DNA of 60,011 nt from Ruminococcaceae bacterium UBA3751 (GTDB lineage Bacteria; Bacillota; Clostridia; Oscillospirales; Acutalibacteraceae), in NCBI GenBank assembly GCA_002371215.1, contig DFGL01000078.1:1-60011 (forward strand), read 5' to 3'. A program made the translations under genes and the position numbers. The notes beneath the pieces are model-generated. The model saw only the letters and a list, made by a program, of their open reading frames with translations, was not told the origin of the DNA and searched no databases. Shown here piece by piece: positions 31,263 through 37,718 of the stretch; positions within the stretch are counted from its first letter, which is position 1, and each line of letters opens with the position of its first letter.

Positions 31263-32696
31263 ATGTATGATGTTGCAATAATCGGCTGCGGTATTTCCGG
31301 AGCCTCAATTGCGTATTATCTGACAAAGTACAGACTGAGCGTTGCTATAATTGAGAGATGCAACGACGTCTGTATGGGTGCAACAAGAGCTAACAGCGCT
31401 ATTATTCACGCAGGTTACGACCCGATACCCGGTTCTCTCTGTGCAAAGTACAACGTACGCGGAACCGAGCTTGCCAGCGAAATCTGCAAAAAACTTGACG
31501 TGCCGTACAACAAACTCGGCTCGCTCGTTGTTGCTTTCAGCGAAAAAGAGCTTGAAACCCTAAACGTTCTTTTTGACAGAGGAATGAAAAACGGCGTTCC
31601 CGATATGCAGATTCTCAATCAGGACGAGCTGCGTAAAATGGAGCCTCAGATTTCCGACTCTGCTCTCGGCGCGCTTTACGCTCCTACCGCGGCAATAGTT
31701 AACCCCTGGGAATACGGACTTGCTATGGCTGAAACCGCTGTAACAAACGGCGCAAAGCTTATGCTCAACACAGAGGTTAAGGATATTAATAAAAGCGGCG
31801 AAGGCTATACTATCGTTACAAACGGCGAAACAGTTGAAGCAAAATACGTCATAAACGCGGCAGGCGTTTACAGCGACGATATTCACAATATGGTTGCTGA
31901 GCCGACATTCAAAATTACACCCGTTGCGGGCGAATACTTCCTTCTTGACAAGGTTGAGGGCAGCAGAGCTAACCACGTTATTTTCCAGTGCCCGAACGAG
32001 CTCGGCAAGGGCGTTCTCGTTTCTCCAACCGTTCACGGCAACCTTATCGTAGGACCTAACGCTATAAACAGCGAACGCGAGGATACAACAACAAAAACCT
32101 CCTCGCTTGATTTTATAAGACAGGCTGCGGAAAAATCCATACCCACTATTAATTACAGAGAAAACATCCGCAACTTTACAGGCGTTCGCCCGAATGCAGA
32201 TACAGACGATTTTATTATCGGCTTTGCTGCGGAACACTTTATTGACGTTGCGGGATTTAAATCCCCTGGTCTTTCCGCTGCTCCCGCAGTTGCCGAAGAC
32301 ATAGTTAATATGCTCGCTGACGACGGACTTGAAATGGTTAAGAACGAAGGCGCTATTGACAGCAGAAAGCATATTCGCTTTAAGCATCTTGACGAAGAGG
32401 ATAAAAACAGACTCATAACAGAAAATCCGACCTTCGGCAGAGTTGTTTGCCGCTGCGAAACTATCACCGAGGGCGAAATCAGAGCTGCCCTCAACTCGCC
32501 TATTCCTCCGGTATCGCTTGACGGAATCAAGCGCAGAGCAGGAACGGGTATGGGAAGATGCCAGGGCGGCTTCTGCGGACCGAAGGTACTCGAGATTATG
32601 GCAAAAGCAAAGAAAATCTCATATGAGGACGTTATACAGGACGGTAACGGAAGCTATATTTTAACAGGCGAAACAAAATGCAGGAAGGAGGGCTGA
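31263..32696 (+). CDS. FAD-dependent oxidoreductase, GlpA-like (anaerobic glycerol-3-phosphate dehydrogenase type)
   Basis: A protein of 477 residues. It has an N-terminal FAD-binding Rossmann motif (DVAIIGCGISGASIAYYLTKY), a DAO-type core (NSAIIHAGYDPIPGSLCAKYNVRG, NPWEYGLAMAETAVTNGA) and a C-terminal BFD-like [2Fe-2S] domain with four cysteines (VVCRCETITEGEIRAAL...GTGMGRCQGGFCGPKVLEIM). This build matches the GlpA-type subunits of Clostridia that oxidise glycerol-3-phosphate or a similar hydroxy acid. It is followed 4 bp later by a second FAD protein and then by DUF1667, a recurring three-gene unit. A GGAGG site precedes the ATG. Confidence 0.88.
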   Translation: MYDVAIIGCGISGASIAYYLTKYRLSVAIIERCNDVCMGATRANSAIIHAGYDPIPGSLCAKYNVRGTELASEICKKLDVPYNKLGSLVVAFSEKELETLNVLFDRGMKNGVPDMQILNQDELRKMEPQISDSALGALYAPTAAIVNPWEYGLAMAETAVTNGAKLMLNTEVKDINKSGEGYTIVTNGETVEAKYVINAAGVYSDDIHNMVAEPTFKITPVAGEYFLLDKVEGSRANHVIFQCPNELGKGVLVSPTVHGNLIVGPNAINSEREDTTTKTSSLDFIRQAAEKSIPTINYRENIRNFTGVRPNADTDDFIIGFAAEHFIDVAGFKSPGLSAAPAVAEDIVNMLADDGLEMVKNEGAIDSRKHIRFKHLDEEDKNRLITENPTFGRVVCRCETITEGEIRAALNSPIPPVSLDGIKRRAGTGMGRCQGGFCGPKVLEIMAKAKKISYEDVIQDGNGSYILTGETKCRKEG

Positions 32697-32700
32697 AACT

Positions 32701-33957
32701 ATGACTTATGAATTAATTGTTGTAGGCGGAGGCCCTGCCGGTCTTGCCGCTGCACTTGCAGCTAACGAAAAAGGACTTAAGGACATACTGATTATTGAGC
32801 GCGACAGAGAGCTCGGCGGTATTCTTAACCAGTGTATTCATAACGGCTTCGGACTGCACTATTTTAAAGAGGAGCTCACAGGCCCCGAATACGCAGGAAG
32901 ATTTATTAAAATGCTTGACGGCACGGGCATCAAGGTTATGTGCGACACGATGGTGCTTGAGGTTACTCAGGATAAAAAGGTTCACTGCATTAACCCGAAC
33001 GACGGCTATCAGGTACTTGAGGCGCAGTCAATAGTTCTCGCTATGGGCTGCAGAGAGAGAACGAGAGGCGCCATCTGCATCCCCGGCTCACGTCCCGCAG
33101 GCGTACTTACGGCAGGCGCTGCTCAGAGATACGTTAATATTGAAGGGCATATGGTAGGAAAGCGCGTTATCATTCTCGGCTCGGGCGATATCGGGCTTAT
33201 TATGGCGAGAAGAATGACTCTTGAAGGCGCTGAGGTGCTCGCCTGCGTTGAGGTAATGCCGTATTCAGGCGGACTTCAGAGAAACATCGTTCAGTGTCTT
33301 AACGACTTTGACATTCCCCTTTATCTTTCGCATACAATTATTGATATTCGCGGAAAAAACAGAGTTGAAGGCGTTACGATTGCCAAGGTAGGTCCTGACA
33401 GAAAGCCTATTAAGGGAACTGAGATTGATTTTGACTGCGATACCGTACTTCTCTCCGTTGGTCTTATCCCCGAAAACGAGCTCACAAGAACGGCGGGCAT
33501 CGACGTTGACCCCGCTACAAACGGCGTTGTTGTATGGGAGAATATGGAAACCTCTGCTGAGGGTATTTTCGCAAGCGGTAACGTCGTTCACGTTCACGAC
33601 CTCGTTGACTACGTTACGGGCGAAAGCCAGAAGGCAGGACGCGCGGCGGCTGAATATGTTAAGCTCGGTTCACGCTCAAGGCAGAATGCTATTGACGTTA
33701 AAGAGGGCGACGGCGTAGGCTTTATAGTTCCGCTTAAGATACACAGAGAGGCTATGGACGCTGAGATATTCTTCCGCCCGAGAAGGATTTTTGAAACGAG
33801 CAAAATTGTTGTTAAGGACGGCGACCGTATTGTTGCGCAGCTCAAGCGCGCTCATATGGCTCCCGGCGAGATGGAAAGGGTCAGACTTTCAAGACGTCTT
33901 CTTGACGCTATTATGGGAGACGAAATTACAGTTACAGCGGAGGAGATAGACGAATGA
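32701..33957 (+). CDS. Pyridine nucleotide-disulphide-type FAD oxidoreductase (partner of the GlpA-like protein)
   Basis: A protein of 418 residues with two nucleotide-binding folds: the FAD site at the N-terminus (LIVVGGGPAGLAAALAANEKG) and an NAD(P)-type site (KRVIILGSGDIGLIMARRMTLEGAEV) at about residue 150. The segments VLAMGCRERTRGAICIPGSRPAGVLTAGAAQRYVN and ASGNVVHVHDLVDYVTGESQKAGR are typical of the NADH-oxidising partner in this type of complex. It probably hands electrons between NAD(P)H and the GlpA-like flavoprotein. Its start lies 4 bp after the upstream stop, and its stop overlaps the DUF1667 start by 4 bp (ATGA). Confidence 0.88.
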   Translation: MTYELIVVGGGPAGLAAALAANEKGLKDILIIERDRELGGILNQCIHNGFGLHYFKEELTGPEYAGRFIKMLDGTGIKVMCDTMVLEVTQDKKVHCINPNDGYQVLEAQSIVLAMGCRERTRGAICIPGSRPAGVLTAGAAQRYVNIEGHMVGKRVIILGSGDIGLIMARRMTLEGAEVLACVEVMPYSGGLQRNIVQCLNDFDIPLYLSHTIIDIRGKNRVEGVTIAKVGPDRKPIKGTEIDFDCDTVLLSVGLIPENELTRTAGIDVDPATNGVVVWENMETSAEGIFASGNVVHVHDLVDYVTGESQKAGRAAAEYVKLGSRSRQNAIDVKEGDGVGFIVPLKIHREAMDAEIFFRPRRIFETSKIVVKDGDRIVAQLKRAHMAPGEMERVRLSRRLLDAIMGDEITVTAEEIDE

Positions 33958-34301
33958 TTGAATTAATCTGTATCACCTGCCCGAGAGGCTGTCACTTAAA
34001 GGTTGATGAAAATAACGATTACGCCGTTAGCGGTAACGCTTGTCCGCGCGGCGCTGTATACGGAAAAAATGAGATACTCAACCCTGTAAGAGTTGTTACC
34101 TCAACAGTTAAAACAAGCGTAAAAGCGGAGAGCAGATGCCCCGTAAAAACAAACGGCGCTATCCCCAAGGGCAAGATGTTTGAAGCAATGAGACTGCTTG
34201 ACGATATCGTTCTTGACGCACCTATTAACGTTGGCGACGTTGTTATAGCGGATTTATTCGGAACAGGAATTGATTTTGTAACCTGTAAGGAGATAAAATA
34301 A
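33954..34301 (+). CDS. DUF1667 protein (small Cys-rich partner)
   Basis: A protein of 115 residues. The Cys pattern CITCPRGCHL at residues 6-14, then SGNACPRGAVYG, is the DUF1667 signature and suggests an iron-sulphur or metal site. DUF1667 genes regularly sit right after the two FAD oxidoreductases seen here, so a third subunit of the same electron-transfer complex is likely (inference from context). The start overlaps the upstream stop by 4 bp; the stop overlaps the alpha-glucosidase start by 1 bp (TAATG). Confidence 0.88.
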   Translation: MIELICITCPRGCHLKVDENNDYAVSGNACPRGAVYGKNEILNPVRVVTSTVKTSVKAESRCPVKTNGAIPKGKMFEAMRLLDDIVLDAPINVGDVVIADLFGTGIDFVTCKEIK

Positions 34302-35968
34302 TGCAAAAATACGATAACAGCTGGTACAAGGAGCTCGTTGTTTATCAGATTTGGCCGCGCTCCTTCTGCGACGGAAACGGCGACGGCATAGGCGACCTCG
34401 AGGGCGTTTATTCAAAACTTGATTACCTTAAAGATTTAGGCGTTAACTGCATATGGTTTTCCCCACTCTACCCTTCGCCTAACGCCGATTTCGGCTACGA
34501 TATTGCCGATTATAAGAATATTCATCCTGAATACGGCGACCTTGATTTATTCAAAAAGGTCCTTGACGGCGCTCACGAAAGAGGCATTAAGGTTATAATG
34601 GACCTTGTTGTTAACCATACCTCCGACGAGCACGACTGGTTTATCAAGTCGCACGACAAGAATTCTCCGTACCACGATTACTATTTCTGGCGCAAGGGCA
34701 AGGGCAAAAATCCGCCGAATAACTGGCTATCCTGCTTTGAGGGCAAGGCGTGGGAATACGACAAGGCGCTTGACGAGTGGTATCTTCACGTTTTTGCAGC
34801 AAAGCAGCCCGACCTCAACCACGATAACCCGAAGGTACGCGAAGAGGTTAAGAGCATAATGCGCTTTTGGCTTGATATGGGCGTTGACGGTTTCCGCGAG
34901 GACGTTATAACCTTCATTTCAAAGAAAGAGGGACTTCCCAACGGTATTCCGCTTCCCACGGCTGCGGGAATAGAAAACTATATGGACGGCCCGCATATTC
35001 ACGAATACCTCAGCGAATACAGAGAGGTAACCGATGAATACGACTGCTTTACGGTTGGCGAAGCGCCGATGATGACGCCGAAAAAGGCGCTGAAATACAT
35101 CAGCGAGCACCACAAGGAGCTCGATTTGATGTTCCATTTTCAGCATATTGACGCGGACGCATTTCTGATTGACTTTATTCAGAGACCTTTCAATCTCAAG
35201 CGAATGAAGGGCGCCTTTTCACGCTGGCAGGAGCAGCTTAACAACGTTGCGTGGAACACGCTTTATATTGAAAACCACGACCACCCGAGGATTATTTCCC
35301 GCTATGGAAGCGAGGTATACAGAACTGAGTCAGGCAAGATGCTGGCTAATATGTATATGCTTCAGCAGGGTACTCCGTTTATCTATCAGGGCCAGGAAAT
35401 CGGTATGCTCAACACAAAGCTTGACTCCATAGATGAATACGCCGACGTTTTTGTTAAGAACAATTACAAGGTATTTACCGAGAAGGTTCATATGAACAAA
35501 AAGAAGGCGTGGGAATGGGCTGTTAAATCAACAAGAGATAACGCCCGCACTCCCGTTCAGTGGGACGGCAGCGAAAATGCAGGCTTTACTACGGGTACTC
35601 CGTGGTTCCCCGTTAATACTAACTACAAAGAGATTAACGTTGAAAAGGAAGCAAATAACCCCGATTCAATTCTTAATCACTACAAGGCGCTCATTAAATT
35701 CAAAAAGGAAAATGAGGTTGCTAAATGGGGAGATTACAAGGAGCACTATAAAAACTCGGATAAGCTCTACGTTTACGAAAGAAACTACAAGGGTAAAAGA
35801 CTGCTTGTAATCAATTCCTTTACGGACGAAAACGTTGCTTTTGAAGCTCCCGCAGGCTTTGACCTTGAAAAAGGAAAGCCGATTCTCTGCAACTACAAGA
35901 ATATTACGGTACAGAAAAACGGCTTCAAAACCCGCCCGTATGAAACGAGGGTTTACTACTTTGAATAA
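34301..35968 (+). CDS. GH13 alpha-glucosidase (oligo-1,6-glucosidase type)
   Basis: A protein of 555 residues, cytoplasmic (no signal peptide). The GH13 (beta/alpha)8 motifs occur in order: SPNADFGYDIADY, VIMDLVVNHTSDEHDWF, MGVDGFREDVITFIS (nucleophile Asp), CFTVGEAPM (acid/base Glu) and YIENHDHPRIISRYG (transition-state His-Asp). The sequence is of the GH13_31/GH13_29 kind that cleaves isomaltose, isomaltulose, sucrose or trehalose-6-phosphate; these cannot be separated reliably by eye. It is translationally coupled to DUF1667 through TAATG, so the oxidoreductase trio and the glycosidase are one operon, perhaps linking disaccharide breakdown to redox of glycerol-3-phosphate. Confidence 0.93.
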   Translation: MQKYDNSWYKELVVYQIWPRSFCDGNGDGIGDLEGVYSKLDYLKDLGVNCIWFSPLYPSPNADFGYDIADYKNIHPEYGDLDLFKKVLDGAHERGIKVIMDLVVNHTSDEHDWFIKSHDKNSPYHDYYFWRKGKGKNPPNNWLSCFEGKAWEYDKALDEWYLHVFAAKQPDLNHDNPKVREEVKSIMRFWLDMGVDGFREDVITFISKKEGLPNGIPLPTAAGIENYMDGPHIHEYLSEYREVTDEYDCFTVGEAPMMTPKKALKYISEHHKELDLMFHFQHIDADAFLIDFIQRPFNLKRMKGAFSRWQEQLNNVAWNTLYIENHDHPRIISRYGSEVYRTESGKMLANMYMLQQGTPFIYQGQEIGMLNTKLDSIDEYADVFVKNNYKVFTEKVHMNKKKAWEWAVKSTRDNARTPVQWDGSENAGFTTGTPWFPVNTNYKEINVEKEANNPDSILNHYKALIKFKKENEVAKWGDYKEHYKNSDKLYVYERNYKGKRLLVINSFTDENVAFEAPAGFDLEKGKPILCNYKNITVQKNGFKTRPYETRVYYFE

Positions 35969-35977
35969 ATAAAAGAA

Positions 35978-36008
35978 AGGCTGACTCAAATTAGTTTAAG
36001 TCAGTCTT
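35978..36008 (+). terminator. Terminator after the GH13 gene
   Basis: Imperfect stem GGCTGACTCAAA / TTTAAGTCAGTC with a short loop, followed by TTGTGTT. It lies 10 bp after the GH13 stop codon. Confidence 0.6.
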
Positions 36009-36033
36009 GTGTTAAAAGAATATGGGTAATGAT

Positions 36034-37074
36034 ATGAAAAATAGCGTAAAAAATATATCCGCATTTATTCTATGCATTGTTATATCGTTAAGTTTCTGTG
36101 TTAACGCTTATGCAAAAACGGCAGTTGAAACGGTTAAGGTCAATCAGACGCTGCGATATACATATGACTATAATAATGAGGATTACTACCATTATTATAG
36201 ATTTACTCCTTCTGCAACAGGTTTTTACACGGCAAAAATATTCACCGATAACGAAAACGTATGGAATGACAGCGGCTCTATTTCATTAGCTGTTCAGGAC
36301 AGCAACGGTAAGGAATTAGATTATTCCGGTTGGAACGACGCATTGCTCTCAGCTTCTGTAACATATGAGTTTGAAGCAAATAAAACATACTTATTCTATA
36401 TTGAATGCTGGAAAGAAATAATTGTTGATATTTCGTTCAGCCTTAAACCTCATAGCCACTCTTTATATTTAAGTGATGATGATAAAGCATCCATTAATTA
36501 TGACGGTTATAAACTATTTGAATGTAAAGAATGTGACTATTCAAAAAAGGTAATTATCCCGCACGTGTCAGTAATAAAGCTTTCAAAAAGCAAATATGTA
36601 TATAACGGTAAAATACACAGACCTTCCGTAATTGTCAAAGACAGTAAAGGAAAGATTTTAAAAGAAGATTCTGATTACAGACTTAAGTATGACGAGCCAA
36701 ATTCAAAGAATGTATGGACGTATGAAGTGTGCGTATATTTAGAAGGCGACTATGACGACGAACGCTATCTGGAATACTCTATTATTCCGAAAGGTACTGC
36801 AATAACCAAAACTGCTTCAAAAAAGAAAGCTGTTTATTTAAAATGGAAAAAACAAACTAAACAGATAAGCGGGTATCAGATTCAGTATTCAACAGATAAA
36901 AAATTCAAAAAGAATAAGAAAACCGTCAATATTTACAATCCCAAAAAAACAAGTTATACGCTTAGAAAGCTGAAAAGCAATAAAAAGTATTATGTTCGTA
37001 TCCGCACATTTGAAGATACATATAATCTTTATTCTCCGTGGAGCAAATCAAAACAATTAAAAACAGGAGGTTAA
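36034..37074 (+). CDS. Exported protein with a C-terminal fibronectin type III-like domain
   Basis: A protein of 346 residues from ATG at 36034 (MKNSVKNISAFILCIVISLSF...VNAYA, a signal peptide). An ATG four codons earlier is also possible; neither has a strong ribosome site. The mature part begins with a beta-rich domain resembling a bacterial pre-peptidase C-terminal-like fold (DYYHYYRFTPSATGFYTAKIF). A short HSHSLYLSDDDKASINYDGYKLFECKECDYS zinc-finger-like spacer follows, then a bacterial Ig-like segment. The C-terminal FN3 domain (AVYLKWKKQTKQISGYQIQYSTDKKFK...YYVRIRTF...SPWSKSKQLKT) is common in secreted proteins of Ruminococcaceae. It has no catalytic domain and is probably adhesive or structural. 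It is AT-rich compared with the genes to its left. Confidence 0.72.
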   Translation: MKNSVKNISAFILCIVISLSFCVNAYAKTAVETVKVNQTLRYTYDYNNEDYYHYYRFTPSATGFYTAKIFTDNENVWNDSGSISLAVQDSNGKELDYSGWNDALLSASVTYEFEANKTYLFYIECWKEIIVDISFSLKPHSHSLYLSDDDKASINYDGYKLFECKECDYSKKVIIPHVSVIKLSKSKYVYNGKIHRPSVIVKDSKGKILKEDSDYRLKYDEPNSKNVWTYEVCVYLEGDYDDERYLEYSIIPKGTAITKTASKKKAVYLKWKKQTKQISGYQIQYSTDKKFKKNKKTVNIYNPKKTSYTLRKLKSNKKYYVRIRTFEDTYNLYSPWSKSKQLKTGG

Positions 37075-37085
37075 TCCTCCTGTTT
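37061..37085. terminator. Bidirectional terminator holding both stop codons in its loop
   Basis: AAACAGGAGG-TTAA-TCCTCCTGTTT, a perfect stem with A and T runs. The TTAA loop supplies TAA to the plus-strand gene (37072-37074) and, on the other strand, TAA to the convergent GtrA gene (37071-37073). Confidence 0.88.
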
Positions 37086-37595
37086 TTTCTTTTTTCTGAA
37101 AACTATGAACTTGCTGAAAACGTAGTTTGAAATAACAACTATTATGCTTACAATTACTTTTGCGGGGAAGCCTTCTATTTTGAAAAAGCTCTGATTCATT
37201 CCCATCAAAACGAGCGCGGGAATACCGAACCATTCAAGAAGCCCCGTTGCAAGCCTTGCCGTAACAAAGCCGCCTATCTCTTTAAGCAGCGTTGACGGCT
37301 TCCACGATTTTGATTCAAACACCCATATTTTATTAGTTACAAAGGCAACTATAACGCCTACGACCCACGCTATTATATTAGCAACGAACAAAAGAGTGAG
37401 GTTTCTTCCCGACGCTCCGTGGAACATTGTATAAACAATATTATTCTCTATTTTAACATCGCTTAAATCAACACCGAATACCCTTACCATTACCGCATAG
37501 GTTATCCAGTTTGAAACAGTCGTTACAACGCCGAAAATAACATATAAAACAAGCTCTTTATACTTAACTAAAAGTTCTTTTATTTTATCAATCAA
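37071..37595 (-). CDS. GtrA-family membrane protein, probable TTG start
   Basis: A protein of 174 residues from TTG at 37595, chosen because AAGAAGGTG lies 6 bases upstream; the frame is open to 37658 but without a site. Four membrane segments are visible. The family motifs are YVIFGVVTTVSNWITYAVMV, IIAWVVGVIVAFVTNKIWVFESKSWK and FVTARLATGLLEWFGIPAL. GtrA proteins are thought to flip or help transfer polyprenyl-phosphate-linked sugars for wall or surface glycans. It is a single gene and ends in the terminator shared with the preceding plus-strand gene. Confidence 0.88.
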   Translation of the reverse strand: MIDKIKELLVKYKELVLYVIFGVVTTVSNWITYAVMVRVFGVDLSDVKIENNIVYTMFHGASGRNLTLLFVANIIAWVVGVIVAFVTNKIWVFESKSWKPSTLLKEIGGFVTARLATGLLEWFGIPALVLMGMNQSFFKIEGFPAKVIVSIIVVISNYVFSKFIVFRKKKKQED

Positions 37596-37660
37596 AACAA
37601 ACACCTTCTTTAAATCCCGTTCATTATAACACAAAAATAAAAAAGTAACAATATACATTA

Positions 37661-37689
37661 TTGAAAAAGCGGGCTGTTTCTAATATAAT
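37661..37689 (+). promoter_or_regulatory. Predicted promoter for the GTPase-NYN gene
   Basis: TTGAAA (37661-37666) and TATAAT (37684-37689), spacer 17 bp. The transcript would start about 20 bases before ATG at 37719, whose site GAGGAGGTGA is near perfect. The short leader leaves no room for a Tet(M)-type attenuator. Confidence 0.65.
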
Positions 37690-37718
37690 AGATATACTAC
37701 CAAAGAGGAGGTGAGAAG

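Noticed and set aside
37600..37718. Tet(M)-type leader-peptide attenuator before the GTPase-NYN gene
   Set aside because: The predicted transcript starts about 20 bases before the ATG, leaving no space for a leader peptide and terminator stems.
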